Source of the DNA: Bacteroidota bacterium
GTDB lineage: Bacteria > Bacteroidota > Bacteroidia > Palsa-965
NCBI GenBank assembly: GCA_006218065.1
Contig: VBWE01000033.1
Span: 1 to 42,728 of the forward strand
Direction: 5' to 3'
DNA length: 42,728 nt
The notes under the pieces were generated by a model. That model had not been told where the DNA came from. It saw only the letters and a list, made by a program, of their open reading frames with translations, and did no database searches. Below are positions 1 through 10,056 of this stretch, one piece after another (positions within the stretch are counted from its first letter, which is position 1; each line of letters starts with the position of its first letter). Made by a program: the position numbers and the translations under genes.

Positions 1-247
1 AATTGTTTTGATCGAATCAGTCATATGTTGCGGTTTAAATGGTACATGGAAGATAGTTAAACAGTTTCTCTGAATCATTGTAAAAATAATTCCGCCGGTC
101 AGCGATAAATCGCATCGTAACAAATGGAGGCGAAACCGTAACCAACGGTGGCATTTTCGTAACCAATGGCGACGCCTGCTGCGCAGCGGGTTCCCGGCAA
201 ATTATTCGTTGTCGATCTTCTCCATGAACCTGTATATTTGATTTGCG
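1..247. other. Left-edge intergenic stretch
   Basis: I see no convincing coding region here; the short open frame starting near 166 is out of frame with, and overlaps, the real gene that starts at 248. The only recognisable element is a Bacteroidota-type promoter at the right end, listed separately. The sequence is AT-richer than the genes around it. An upstream gene may end left of the window. Confidence 0.5.
209..240 (+). promoter_or_regulatory. Putative Bacteroidota promoter of the sensor kinase gene
   Basis: TATATTTG (233-240) matches the -7 consensus TAnnTTTG of the Bacteroidota primary sigma factor. A TTG at 209-211 lies 21 bases upstream, as expected for the -33 element. The ATG at 248 follows only 7 bases after the -7 box, so the transcript would have almost no leader. 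The motif match is visible; promoter activity is inferred. Confidence 0.45.
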
Positions 248-3211
248 ATGCAGAAATTATTCACGCTGTTTTTTTTCCTGTTTTGCCCGGGTTTTTGTTT
301 TACACAGGAACCGTACTTCAGGCATTTCGGCGTGGAGCAGGGATTGCCAGGTTCTGAAGCGTATGATATCCTGCAGGACCGGGATGGATTTATCTGGATC
401 GCTACCGACCGTGGGGTAGGGCGTTATGACGGTTACTCTTTCCGCAATTTCAATTCTTCCGACGGGCTTACCGACAACACGGTATTTATCCTGGCGGAAG
501 ATAAGACCGGTAATATCTGGTGCGCCACGATGAACAGCAAACTGTGTTACTTCTCCGGTGAAAAAATAATTCCTTTTGCACACAACAGCGCCCTGGAAAA
601 ACAAGCGGAGGCCAACCGGATGATCCAGTCGCTGCATATTTCATCTTCGGGCGACGTATTTGTGGGGCACCAGCAAACCGGCTGCGTACGAATCGATCCT
701 GCGGGAAAAGTTTTCTATCCCGGCCATGCAAAAAACGATTCGACCGTTCGCCAGGAGATTTACCTTTCCGGGAATGATCTCGTTTTCGGCTCGTCGAATC
801 TTTGCAGCAAACTCAGCGTGGACAGGGGACGGAAACTTTACGCCAACGTGGACGGAAAAATTTCAGAGATCGCGCTGCCCGTGGAACAGTCGTCCTATTT
901 TATCCGCGGATTAAGAAAAAAAGACGGAACGATACTGGTCGGCACCGGCAATCTTATTTTTGAAATCGCCCCCGGCGGAACTCACAGGAAGCACATATTT
1001 GAAACCAACATTACCCAACTGAATGAAGACGCCGGCGGAAATTCCTGGATCAGCTTCAGCGGTATGGGTGTGCGCCAGTATGCTTCCGGGGCAGATCTGT
1101 CGGGAAATAATTATACGTCTTTCCTGCTGAATGAGACCGTAACGGATGTGTTGCAGGACAAAGAGGGAAGTTATTGGATGTCTACGCTTGCAAACGGTGT
1201 ATTCTACCTGGTTTCACCGCGGGTACATTGTCTTTTACCGGTAACCGGCACGGGAGGAACACCGGTAACCGCTCTTGCATTAAAAACGAACGGGCAGGTT
1301 TTGCTCGGAACATCTTCGGGAATTCTGCATACATGCACCGGCGGAAAAATCACCTCTGCGATCGCATTCAACAATACACCCGACAACCCGGATTTCATAC
1401 AGGATATCTATGCTTCCACGGAGGGAAATGACGCATGGATATGTACCAACCAGGCCCTGTTGTATATGCAGCCGGACGGCGAAGTGGTCAACCTGATCCG
1501 GAGCGGTTTCGCCAGGACGATCTGCGGCGATGATTCCGGCGGATGCTGGGCTGGCGGAACAGGCTATGTCAAACATTTCATGAAAAATAAAGGAGAAGAG
1601 GCCCCGTCGTTTTTTCTCAACAAACGGGTCGAAGAAATATTCCGGGACACTGCGACCGGGAAACTACTCGTCGGTCGCTCCGATGGTCTATACTGGTTCG
1701 ATCGAAACCAGTTGCAGCCTTATATTATCCCGGGAGAAAAAATAACGACCCGTGTCAGTGCGATCAGGCGTACGAAAAATAACCGGCTGGTGATCGGAAC
1801 GCTCGGCGCGGGCATACGCATCATAGAAGGTGCGCGGCAAATTGCGATCGGCAAAGAACAGGGTTTGTACTCATCCATCATTAATGATATCGATATCGGT
1901 GAAAACGGCGATATATGGGCAGCGACCAACGGGGGAGTTGCGCAGGTACACTGGACAGCGGATTCGTTTACCGTGCATTGTTTTTCCATTTACCACGGGC
2001 TGCCGACGAACGAGATCCGCCGGGTGCTTTGCCGGGACGATACCATATGGATCGGAACAACCCGCGGAGCCGCCTGGTTCATTCCCCGCGAACTGGAACA
2101 TATTTCTGTTGCACCCCCGGTATATATCCAGGAGATTCTTGTCAACGGAATAAAAACGGATTTTGCTGCGGCCGGCGATTTTTCCAGCGACCAGAACCAG
2201 GTGCGTTTTTCTTTCCTTGGAATTTCGTACCGGAACGGCGGCAATACGACTTACCGGTACCGGCTCGCAGGACTGGAGCAGGACTGGACTTATACGTCGA
2301 ACAGGTCGGTGGAGTATGCGTCCCTTCCGGCAGGAAATTATCGTTTCGAAGTCATGGCCAAAAACGGCGACGGTATCTGGAGCGCTTCCGCTGCTTCGTT
2401 TGCTTTTATTGTCGGGCAGCCGTTCTGGTACACCTGGTGGTTCTGGACCATGCTGGTGGTGTTGCTCTCCGCTGCGGGCTGGTGGATCGTCAGGATGCGT
2501 TTGAAAACGATCCGCAAAAATGCTATGCAGAAGGGACTGCTGGCCGAATACCAGCACCAGGCGCTCGCCGCGCAGATGAACCCGCATTTCATTTTCAATT
2601 CCCTGAGTTCCATGCAGGCATTCGTACTGGGTGATGAAAAAGAGAATGCCCTGCGGTATATCGACCGGTTTTCTTTTCTCATGCGGAAAAGCCTGGAACA
2701 TTCCATGCTGAAATTCGTCCCGCTTGAAAAAGAAATAGAATTGCTGCGCGCCTATCTCGATATCGAATCCATGCGGTTCGGCGAGAAACTCGCATACACT
2801 ATTGCATGCGAACAATCCCTGGATGCAGTAAGTATGGAAGTTCCGACCATGCTCGTGCAGCCTTTTGTCGAAAATGCCGTTCGCCACGGGCTGCTTCACC
2901 GCGAAGAACCGGGAGGAGAAGTGACGATTAATTTCGCCTGGAAAGACAATGCCCTGTGGTGCCGTGTGGAAGATAACGGCGTGGGAAGAAAACGGTCTGC
3001 TGAAATTAACCGTACACGCAAAAAACACGTTTCCTTCGGCTCTTCAATCACCGAAGAACGCCTGTGCCTGCTCTGTGATGTTACCGGCCAGCGCTATGCG
3101 ATAATCTATACCGACAAAACCGGGGAAGACGGAAACTCTCCGGGAACCATCGTTTATTTTACACTGCCTTTTCGTAAACGGGAACAACATGCTGAAAGCG
3201 CTGCTCATTGA
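248..3211 (+). CDS. Propeller/Y_Y_Y sensor histidine kinase, LytS-type
   Basis: Membrane sensor kinase with a large outside sensor. Residues 1-19 form a signal peptide or first membrane anchor. Residues about 20-640 carry regulator-propeller repeats of the form GxIWIATxxGVxRYDG. A Y_Y_Y domain follows (about 660-720; YRYRLAGLEQDW), then one membrane helix at about 726-755. The cytoplasmic part is a His_kinase (LytS/YehU-type) domain with the phosphoacceptor in MNPHFIF (His780), an N-box VENAVRHG (Asn876) and a G-box EDNGVG (908-913). There is no receiver domain or DNA-binding domain, so this is a classical kinase and not a hybrid. The next gene, a LytTR regulator, overlaps its 3' end by 23 bases and is its likely partner. 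In this phylum such propeller kinases often respond to glycans or cell-surface cues; the ligand here is unknown. Confidence 0.93.
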   Translation: MQKLFTLFFFLFCPGFCFTQEPYFRHFGVEQGLPGSEAYDILQDRDGFIWIATDRGVGRYDGYSFRNFNSSDGLTDNTVFILAEDKTGNIWCATMNSKLCYFSGEKIIPFAHNSALEKQAEANRMIQSLHISSSGDVFVGHQQTGCVRIDPAGKVFYPGHAKNDSTVRQEIYLSGNDLVFGSSNLCSKLSVDRGRKLYANVDGKISEIALPVEQSSYFIRGLRKKDGTILVGTGNLIFEIAPGGTHRKHIFETNITQLNEDAGGNSWISFSGMGVRQYASGADLSGNNYTSFLLNETVTDVLQDKEGSYWMSTLANGVFYLVSPRVHCLLPVTGTGGTPVTALALKTNGQVLLGTSSGILHTCTGGKITSAIAFNNTPDNPDFIQDIYASTEGNDAWICTNQALLYMQPDGEVVNLIRSGFARTICGDDSGGCWAGGTGYVKHFMKNKGEEAPSFFLNKRVEEIFRDTATGKLLVGRSDGLYWFDRNQLQPYIIPGEKITTRVSAIRRTKNNRLVIGTLGAGIRIIEGARQIAIGKEQGLYSSIINDIDIGENGDIWAATNGGVAQVHWTADSFTVHCFSIYHGLPTNEIRRVLCRDDTIWIGTTRGAAWFIPRELEHISVAPPVYIQEILVNGIKTDFAAAGDFSSDQNQVRFSFLGISYRNGGNTTYRYRLAGLEQDWTYTSNRSVEYASLPAGNYRFEVMAKNGDGIWSASAASFAFIVGQPFWYTWWFWTMLVVLLSAAGWWIVRMRLKTIRKNAMQKGLLAEYQHQALAAQMNPHFIFNSLSSMQAFVLGDEKENALRYIDRFSFLMRKSLEHSMLKFVPLEKEIELLRAYLDIESMRFGEKLAYTIACEQSLDAVSMEVPTMLVQPFVENAVRHGLLHREEPGGEVTINFAWKDNALWCRVEDNGVGRKRSAEINRTRKKHVSFGSSITEERLCLLCDVTGQRYAIIYTDKTGEDGNSPGTIVYFTLPFRKREQHAESAAH

Positions 3212-3896
3212 CGACGAAAAAAATGCACGGACCGCTTTGCGGAAAATGCTGGAACAGTTTTGCCCCGAAGTAACGGTCATCGGCGAAGCGCAAACCGCCG
3301 TGGAAGGTATCCGCCTGATCAGGCAGGAGGAGCCCGACCTGCTTTTTCTCGATGTGGAAATGCCGGGCGGAACAGGATTCGACCTGCTTGAAATACTGGA
3401 TGAAAAAAGATTCACGACGATTTTCACTACTGCGCACGAGCAATACACGCTTCCCGCATTGCGTTCCGGCGCGGTTGATTACCTGCTGAAACCGATAAGT
3501 CTCGATGAGCTGAGAGCCGCTATCAAACGGGCTTTCGCAGTAAAAGAAAAATACAAGGGCACATGGAAGGAAGACCTGCGCGTCAGTATTTCCAATTCCG
3601 ACGGAACTTCTTTCGTTTCCGAAACGGATATCGTTTGCATAGAAGGTGACGGCCGGTATTCCCGGTTTTATCTTACCGACGGTAAAGAACATGTCGTTTC
3701 GAAAAACCTGGGCGAACTGGAAACGGAACTCAGCCACGCGAAATTTTTCCGGGTGCATAAATCATGGTTGGTCAACTGCGGGCACGTGATGCGGATTTCA
3801 AGCGGCGACGGTGGATTCGCCGTACTGAGCAACGGGAAAGAAATTGAAATATCGAGAAGAAAGAAAGCGGAATTCATGCAGATGATGGAAGAGTAA
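3189..3896 (+). CDS. LytTR-family response regulator
   Basis: Cytoplasmic transcription regulator of 235 residues, the usual length for LytR/AlgR regulators. The receiver domain (1-120) has the acidic pair Asp8/Asp9, the phosphorylation site Asp55 in LFLDVEMPG, the Thr of FTTAH near 80 and Lys101 in YLLKP. The C-terminal half (about 130-233) is a LytTR DNA-binding domain, with the characteristic run from the ExDGRYSRFYL region to FFRVHKSWLVN. The start lies inside the 3' end of the kinase gene in another frame (23-base overlap), which argues for translational coupling and a dedicated kinase-regulator pair. Its target genes cannot be read from the window. Confidence 0.94.
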   Translation: MLKALLIDDEKNARTALRKMLEQFCPEVTVIGEAQTAVEGIRLIRQEEPDLLFLDVEMPGGTGFDLLEILDEKRFTTIFTTAHEQYTLPALRSGAVDYLLKPISLDELRAAIKRAFAVKEKYKGTWKEDLRVSISNSDGTSFVSETDIVCIEGDGRYSRFYLTDGKEHVVSKNLGELETELSHAKFFRVHKSWLVNCGHVMRISSGDGGFAVLSNGKEIEISRRKKAEFMQMMEE

Positions 3897-3946
3897 TACC
3901 GTTTTTTTCATCACGCTGTCCCTCGCTTTCGTACTTTAGCCGCGCC

Positions 3947-5149
3947 TTGAAAACAGTAGCCATCATCGGATCCGGGCCGTCAGCCCTCATGCTGGCAGCC
4001 ATGCTCGATCCCGCTTTATTTGCCGTACACATCTTCGAGAAAAATGCAGCGCCTGCGCGTAAATTTCTCGTGGCCGGCGATGGCGGACTCAATCTCAGCC
4101 ATGCAGAGCCGGTTGACGATTTTATTTCCCGCTACACACCGGCGGAATTTATCGAACCGTTCATCCGGAAATTCGATGCGGACAGTTTACGTAACTGGTT
4201 TGATGCATGCGGCATTTCCACATACGTCGGTTCCAGCCTGCGCATCTTTCCCGGCCGGGAAATAAAACCGGTGGAAGTATTGCAGGCCATGCTGCAGCGT
4301 GTGCAGGACCGTGGCGTGACCATGCACCTGAAACACCACTGGAAAGGCTGGAAGGAAAACGAACTGCTTTTTGAAACAGCGAACGAATCCGTATGCTTTG
4401 CCGCAGATATTACGGTGCTTGCGCTCGGCGGTGCGAGCTGGCCGGTAACCGGTACGGACGGAGCATGGACAAACATACTCGCCGGAAAAGGAATCAGCAT
4501 ACGGCCTTTCGAAGCATCCAACTGCGCGGTGATCACGGACTGGCCCGAAACTTTTATAAATGAACACGAAGGTGCCGTGCTCAAAGGCGTGATGCTGAAA
4601 TGCGGAAACCGCGCACGTAAAGGCGATGTGGTCATCAAACGTAACGGCATGGAAGGCGGGCCCGTTTATTTTCTTTCGCCCGAAATCCGCAGCGCGCTTA
4701 AAAATCACGGCGAAGCTATGATCACCGCCGACCTGCAGCCCGCACGCGAAACCGAAGAAATCAAACAGGCCCTCGAAACAACCGGCCGCCGCTCGAACAG
4801 CGAGATACTGAAACGGCTCGGGCTTGGGCCGGTGGCGCGGGGCATGTTACGCCAACTGGTGGATCGCGATACTTATGATGACCCGGGAAAACTGGCCGCA
4901 GCGGTCAAGGCGTTTCCGTTTCGCATTGTGGCGCTTGGCCCGGTGGAAGATGCGATTTCCACGGTCGGCGGTATTCCAACGGAAGAAGTGGATCAAAACC
5001 TGGAACTGAAAAAACTGCCGGGCTGTTTCGCGATGGGCGAAATGCTCGACTGGGATGCGCCTACCGGCGGATACCTGCTGCAGGCCTGTTTCAGTATGGG
5101 TTACACGCTTGCCGCCGCGCTGAATGAACGATACGCTGCAGGGGAGTAA
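3947..5149 (+). CDS. FAD-dependent flavoprotein, HI0933/BaiN superfamily (PP_4765-like)
   Basis: Predicted cytoplasmic flavoprotein of 400 residues. The N-terminus has the dinucleotide-binding motif VAIIGSGPSALMLA and, at about residue 45, GDGGLNLSHAEP. This second motif replaces the GGGRCN motif of the main HI0933/BaiN group and is characteristic of the PP_4765-type branch (TIGR03862, from memory). The C-terminus contains the FAD-contacting stretch GCFAMGEMLDWDAPTGGYLLQAC. The reading frame opens with TTG at 3947; no ATG in frame would keep the FAD motif, so a TTG start is likely. A weak -7-like TACTTTAG (3931-3938) ends 8 bases before the start, suggesting a near-leaderless transcript. The substrate is unknown; relatives reduce unsaturated substrates, but transfer of that function is uncertain. 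Confidence 0.85.
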   Translation: MKTVAIIGSGPSALMLAAMLDPALFAVHIFEKNAAPARKFLVAGDGGLNLSHAEPVDDFISRYTPAEFIEPFIRKFDADSLRNWFDACGISTYVGSSLRIFPGREIKPVEVLQAMLQRVQDRGVTMHLKHHWKGWKENELLFETANESVCFAADITVLALGGASWPVTGTDGAWTNILAGKGISIRPFEASNCAVITDWPETFINEHEGAVLKGVMLKCGNRARKGDVVIKRNGMEGGPVYFLSPEIRSALKNHGEAMITADLQPARETEEIKQALETTGRRSNSEILKRLGLGPVARGMLRQLVDRDTYDDPGKLAAAVKAFPFRIVALGPVEDAISTVGGIPTEEVDQNLELKKLPGCFAMGEMLDWDAPTGGYLLQACFSMGYTLAAALNERYAAGE

Positions 5150-5320
5150 AAAGCGATCGTTATTTTGCGGGATAAAATACATTTCCGGAAAGGCGAAAGC
5201 CGTAAACAATTCATGGAAGCATCAATAATTTATTTATAGCCGGTTTCCCGATCCCCGGCCGGGTAAAAAATCCAATAACTTCTTGTCTGCCAGCGGCTAA
5301 AGCATTGCCCGATATTTTAG

Positions 5321-5328
5321 TATCTTTG
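5321..5328 (+). promoter_or_regulatory. Putative -7 box upstream of the 1473-residue T9SS cargo gene
   Basis: TATCTTTG fits the TAnnTTTG consensus and lies 39 bases before the ATG at 5368. No clear -33 element was found at the expected distance. The 218-base gap before this gene otherwise holds only AT-rich sequence and minor inverted repeats. Confidence 0.42.
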
Positions 5329-5367
5329 CTTTTATCTCCCGCAAACGCATTTATTTAACATAAAAGC

Positions 5368-8300
5368 ATGAAACACTTTTTACTCGCAATCTGCGGAGTT
5401 TTTGCCGTGTCGGCAATTTCTGCCCAAACCATCGTATATCATGAAACTTTTGATCCTGCCGACAGCGTAAGCGCGACAGGAAACCCGGCATGGGCTGCAG
5501 ACAATTCGCTGCAGGTAAGCGGAACATCGAGTTTCCGGAACGCGGTGGCTTTGAACGATACTTCATGGCTGACCACCAACGCGTTTACTACAGTCGGTAA
5601 TTTCTTCGTCCAGCTCGACTTCAGCCAGATCTGCAAAATCGATTTCTTCGACCAGGCCATGATCCAGGTCTCCAACGACAACGGCACGACATGGAATACA
5701 CTGGGAACAGCGCAGTACCAGGGAACCGGGATACTGTCCAACGGCACAAGTTTCAATTCTTCTTCGTATGCGCTCTGGCAGCCCAGCAACAATGCTGTTA
5801 TACCAACCAACAGTTGGTGGATGAATGAATCGTTCGATGTTTCCGCATTTCTTGCCAATGCGCCGCAGTGCATGGTGCGCTTCAAATTATACGACGCCAA
5901 CGGGAACGGCGCTTTTTCAAACTACGGCTGGTTACTCGAAGATGTGATCGTAACCGCTGCGCCGTCGGAACTGAATCCCCCGGTGATCACGCTGCTTGCC
6001 CCGATTTACACGGCAACGGTTTACAGCCTCGGGCCTTACGCCGTTAACGCGACCATCACGGATGCTTCGGGTATTGCGCTCGCTGAAGTACACTATACGG
6101 TGAACGGCGGCCCTGTACAAATCGTAGCGATGAGCAACGTGAGCGGAAATGACTGGCTGGGCACTATTCCTGCGGTCGCTGATTCGGATACCGTCTGTTA
6201 TTTCGTTTACGCAGAAGACGCTTCTCCCAGCGCCAACAACGCACAGGCTCCCACACCGGGCTGCCAGCAGTTTGTAGCAAGCGCCGGCATCACATTCCCG
6301 TATTACGACGATTTCGAAGGAGATACTTTGTGGACTGTAGTTACTGCGCAACCGGGAAGTCCGCCTACGCAGTGGGAACTCGGCATGCCGGCTTTCGGTG
6401 CAACCACAGGCACACACTCCGGGAACAATTGCTGGGATATCAACCTCACATCAGCATACGGCAACAACGTACGCACCGCAATAGTCAGCCCGGTGTTCGA
6501 TTTCTCCAACGCCGTGAATGCGAAAATGAGTTTCTGGCAGAATTTCAATGCTGAAAACGGCTGGGACGGCGTGCGTGTGGATTATACTACCGACGGCTTT
6601 ACCTGGAATATTCTCGGCGTTGTGAATGATCCGCTGGGCGTCAACTGGTACACCGGTACACTCGCTTCAACCGGCCAGGTAGGCTGGGAGGGAAGCAGCG
6701 GCGGGTGGATCAAATCCGAATACGATCTCGCCCTCCTCAACAACGTAGTAGGTCCTGTGCAGTTCCGTTTCCTCTTCGCATCCGACGGTTCGGTTACTTC
6801 CGACGGGTATTCGATCGATGATTTCGGTATCGTGCTGCCTTCCCCGCAGGACGCCAATGCCGTGGCGATGATCACTCCCGATGTATCGAGCTGTCTTCCG
6901 CAAGGTAACGTACAGGTTTGTGTGACCATTAAAAACGTAGGCACGCAAAACATCGTCGGACCGATGGACATCACCTACGTACTTGATAACGGAACACCGG
7001 TTACCGAACAGTATACGGGCACGCTCGTTCCCGCAGCAACCGATACATTCTGCTTCACTGCACCGGTAAACAATACAGCCGGAACACATACGCTGGATAT
7101 TTATACCGGCCTGACCGGCGACGGATTTTTGTTCAACGATACGCTGCATATCACGTACAGCACTTCGCCCGGTGTCACCGTTCCGTATTTCAACGGTTTC
7201 GAAAGCGGCCCGGGCAGCCTTGCGGATTTCTGCGTGAATACGGGCACATACGGACGTGTGCAGGTCAGTACAGCGGCTGCCTATGCGGGTTCCGGCGGAC
7301 TCAGTTTCGATGCATCGAGCTCGCTTGGCTGGACTACGTTCTCGGATACGATCACCACATCGCCGACGTATATCTGGAGCAACATGGTTAATACGCAGAA
7401 CCGCGGAAACGCCCGCCTGATTGCAAATACAACAGGTTTCAACAACCTGGTGATGGAACTTTACGCCAAGCTGCTGTACCAGTATGACAACAGCTACACC
7501 AACTTCCGGATCAAAGTGAACGGGCAGATGATCACACCGCACATGCAGCCCAACTGGGTTTCCACGCCGTATGATTATTACCGTTACGATTTGTCTTCAT
7601 TCCTGCCCGCTCCGTACCTGATCATCGATTTCGAATCGAAAACGGCGTATGATTATGTTACCGGCAACGGCATATTCATGGACAACCTGTACATCTACGA
7701 ACCGGATACCATTGATCCCGGCGTGATTGCAATTACTTCTCCCGGTCCGATGGCGCCTGCGGGATCAAACGTTTCCGTATCGGTGAACATCCGCAACTTC
7801 GGTCTCGATACACTTACCTCGATTCCCGTTTTTTACAGTGTGAACAACGGACCCCCGGTAAGCGGAACCTGGACAGGTACTTTGCTGCCGAATGCCGTAA
7901 CAGCGTACACATTCGCAACACCTTTCGCTGCACCCACAGGACTGTTTGATATTTGCGCCTGGACAGCAGCCGTTGGCGACCTGAACACAACCAACGATAC
8001 GACCTGCAGAACATCAACTGGTTTACCCACGCTGGTTGCGCCCTTCCTCGACAATATGGAGACAACGGTGAACTTCGCCGCAGGAACGCCGCTTACTTCG
8101 CCTTCGTGGGAGTACGGTACTCCGCTTGCCCCTTCGATCAATGCAGCGCATAGCGGAACAAACTGCTGGGAAATTGGTCTTAATGCCGACTACCAGCTCG
8201 GCGCCAATGAAATTCTGTACTCGCCTTTCGTGGATTTTTCGAACGTTACCAATGCCGAACTGCGTTTCTGGAGCTGGATGCACGCACAGTCTTTCTACGA

Positions 8301-9789
8301 CGGCGGACGTGTTGAATATTCGACCGACGGCGGAAATACCTGGCAGATACTCGGCATGTACAACGATCCGAACGGAACGAACTGGTACAATTACTCGGCG
8401 TTGTTCTCTTCCAACCTGCCCGGCTGGATGGGCCTGAATACGGCATATACACAGTGTGCGTATAACCTGAGCATGTTCAATAATTTTCCGACACCGGTGC
8501 AGTTCCGCTTCATTTTCTCTACAGCTACGTTCAGCATTCCGAACGACGGCTGGGCGATCGACGATTTCGAAATCTGGGTGCCGATCAATGCTTCGACAAA
8601 CACGATCACGCTCGGAACGCCGAACCTGCTGCCGGTTCCAGGTAATACTACCATCACTGCACGTGTAAAGAACTCCGGCATGATTGCGCTGGGGTCGGTT
8701 GACGTAACACTGAACGTCGATGGAAACAACATCGTAACGGATAATATGATCTTCAACCCCGTGCTGAACCCGGCACAGTCGGTATCGCATACGTTCTCGC
8801 AGCAGTGGCTCAACGCCGCCCCGGGAAATCACGTCATCAAAGTATGGACGTCGAACCCGAACGGCATGACCGACACGAACCTGCCCGATGATACCACTAC
8901 CTGGAACATCACGGTATTCGATACGGTTTCGGTTTACCCGTACTGTAACAATTTTGAAACCGGTAACGGCCGCAACCCGCTCGCCGCGATGAATGCGTTC
9001 CGTTATGTCGATGTTCAGAACAGCTTCAAACTCGGAACACCGGGCAAAAACATCATCACTTCTGCACACAGCGGAACAAACTGCTGGGTAACGGAGATCG
9101 GCCTGAACTACCTCGCCAACGACAGCTCGGGACTTTTCTCGCCAGTATTTGATGTCCAGGCCAATGCCTGCTACAACCTGTACTTTTGGCACAATTACCA
9201 GACTCCGCAGAATCAGGACGGCGGCGTGGTTGAATATTCAACAGACCTGGGTGCCACCTGGACCATCCTTGGTGCACAGTATGATCCGAGCTGGTACAAC
9301 GTAACATCCGTACTCGGTTTGGGCTTCGGCACCGACGGTTTCTCGGGTAACTCGAACTTCTGGGAACTTACCGGTCACCTGGTTTCTTTCCCGCAGAACG
9401 GGCAGGTTGTATTCCGCTTCCGTTTCGGTTCCGACTTCTCTATCCAGAGCGAGGGCTGGGCGATTGACGATCTTTGCCTGGAAGAATGGCTTTCGCCCTG
9501 CGCGAACGGTATTAACGAACAAGGTCTGAACGGTCTCCAGCTCGGTGACAATATCCCGAACCCGGCCGGCAACCTGACCACGATTCAATACAGCCTGCCG
9601 GAAGAAGGAAACGTAAGCCTCAGCCTCCGCGACGTACTCGGGCGTGAAGTCCGTAGCTATGCCGGCGAAGAAGGAAAAGGCCTCCATCAGTGGAACGTAA
9701 GCGTTGCCGGCCTGCCGAACGGCGTTTACTTCTATACGCTGGATTTCAACGGCACGCAGCTCGTGAAGCGCATGGTGGTCAGCAAGTAA
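5368..9789 (+). CDS. Large T9SS-exported multi-module surface protein
   Basis: Exported protein of 1473 residues. A Sec signal peptide covers residues 1-19 (cleavage after SAISA). Five copies of a beta-sandwich module (MAM or jelly-roll-like) follow at about 20-198, 310-488, 606-779, 891-1071 and 1190-1374. Each opens with a Y-x-x-x-F-E-like stretch, contains THSG/AHSGxNCW and YSTDGxxW-type motifs, and closes with W-x-IDDxxI. The linkers are Ig-like or CARDB-like (e.g. CVTIKNVGTQNI). Residues about 1388-1473 are a T9SS type A sorting domain, with IPNPAGNLTTIQYSL, RDVLGREV and LPNGVYFYTL, ending in KRMVVSK. The sorting domain implies translocation by T9SS and anchoring at or release from the cell surface. 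No catalytic residues were recognised; an adhesin or carbohydrate-binding role is possible but unproven. Confidence 0.88.
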   Translation: MKHFLLAICGVFAVSAISAQTIVYHETFDPADSVSATGNPAWAADNSLQVSGTSSFRNAVALNDTSWLTTNAFTTVGNFFVQLDFSQICKIDFFDQAMIQVSNDNGTTWNTLGTAQYQGTGILSNGTSFNSSSYALWQPSNNAVIPTNSWWMNESFDVSAFLANAPQCMVRFKLYDANGNGAFSNYGWLLEDVIVTAAPSELNPPVITLLAPIYTATVYSLGPYAVNATITDASGIALAEVHYTVNGGPVQIVAMSNVSGNDWLGTIPAVADSDTVCYFVYAEDASPSANNAQAPTPGCQQFVASAGITFPYYDDFEGDTLWTVVTAQPGSPPTQWELGMPAFGATTGTHSGNNCWDINLTSAYGNNVRTAIVSPVFDFSNAVNAKMSFWQNFNAENGWDGVRVDYTTDGFTWNILGVVNDPLGVNWYTGTLASTGQVGWEGSSGGWIKSEYDLALLNNVVGPVQFRFLFASDGSVTSDGYSIDDFGIVLPSPQDANAVAMITPDVSSCLPQGNVQVCVTIKNVGTQNIVGPMDITYVLDNGTPVTEQYTGTLVPAATDTFCFTAPVNNTAGTHTLDIYTGLTGDGFLFNDTLHITYSTSPGVTVPYFNGFESGPGSLADFCVNTGTYGRVQVSTAAAYAGSGGLSFDASSSLGWTTFSDTITTSPTYIWSNMVNTQNRGNARLIANTTGFNNLVMELYAKLLYQYDNSYTNFRIKVNGQMITPHMQPNWVSTPYDYYRYDLSSFLPAPYLIIDFESKTAYDYVTGNGIFMDNLYIYEPDTIDPGVIAITSPGPMAPAGSNVSVSVNIRNFGLDTLTSIPVFYSVNNGPPVSGTWTGTLLPNAVTAYTFATPFAAPTGLFDICAWTAAVGDLNTTNDTTCRTSTGLPTLVAPFLDNMETTVNFAAGTPLTSPSWEYGTPLAPSINAAHSGTNCWEIGLNADYQLGANEILYSPFVDFSNVTNAELRFWSWMHAQSFYDGGRVEYSTDGGNTWQILGMYNDPNGTNWYNYSALFSSNLPGWMGLNTAYTQCAYNLSMFNNFPTPVQFRFIFSTATFSIPNDGWAIDDFEIWVPINASTNTITLGTPNLLPVPGNTTITARVKNSGMIALGSVDVTLNVDGNNIVTDNMIFNPVLNPAQSVSHTFSQQWLNAAPGNHVIKVWTSNPNGMTDTNLPDDTTTWNITVFDTVSVYPYCNNFETGNGRNPLAAMNAFRYVDVQNSFKLGTPGKNIITSAHSGTNCWVTEIGLNYLANDSSGLFSPVFDVQANACYNLYFWHNYQTPQNQDGGVVEYSTDLGATWTILGAQYDPSWYNVTSVLGLGFGTDGFSGNSNFWELTGHLVSFPQNGQVVFRFRFGSDFSIQSEGWAIDDLCLEEWLSPCANGINEQGLNGLQLGDNIPNPAGNLTTIQYSLPEEGNVSLSLRDVLGREVRSYAGEEGKGLHQWNVSVAGLPNGVYFYTLDFNGTQLVKRMVVSK

Positions 9790-9809
9790 CCCGAAAAGCA
9801 TAAGCAAGG

Positions 9810-9845
9810 AACCCGGTCCCGTTTAACGGCGACCGGGTTTTTTCT
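9810..9845 (+). terminator. Rho-independent terminator
   Basis: A perfect 9-bp stem, AACCCGGTC (9810-9818) with GACCGGGTT (9831-9839), extended inside the loop by CCG/CGG around TTTAA, is followed directly by a T run. It lies 20 bases after the T9SS cargo gene stop and insulates it from the sigma factor gene. Confidence 0.85.
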
Positions 9846-10056
9846 TGTGTATCTTTTTCGCCGGTCCGGATTATAGAGATAAACACAAGAATATGCTCGT
9901 TTTACTCGTTTTTACCCTGAAACCGGCGGAATAAGGCCCGGGACTTTTGAAACTCACTGCAAAACGTACCCGGAAAGCCTGTACAGGTCGGAGGAAATCT
10001 GTATCTTTTTGAACGTTTTGCGTTACATGGACAGAACAACCTGAAATGCAGAACAG
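9846..10056 (+). other. Leader region of the sigma factor gene
   Basis: Non-coding gap of about 210 bases between the terminator and the ECF sigma gene. TATCTTTT at 10002-10009 is a near match to the -7 consensus and is the best promoter candidate. I found no riboswitch-like structure. Confidence 0.35.

Noticed and set aside
1871-3028. Long open frame on the minus strand inside the sensor kinase gene
   Set aside because: It is fully antisense to conserved kinase motifs, has no recognisable domain and no promoter; codon bias of the plus-strand gene explains it.
5161-5179. AT-rich inverted repeat TATTTT/AAAATA as terminator of the flavoprotein gene
   Set aside because: The stem is weak and no T run follows; not strong enough to call.
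8023-9192. Minus-strand open frame of about 389 codons in the T9SS cargo gene
   Set aside because: Low-complexity Arg/Val-rich translation, antisense to repeat modules; a shadow of the real gene.
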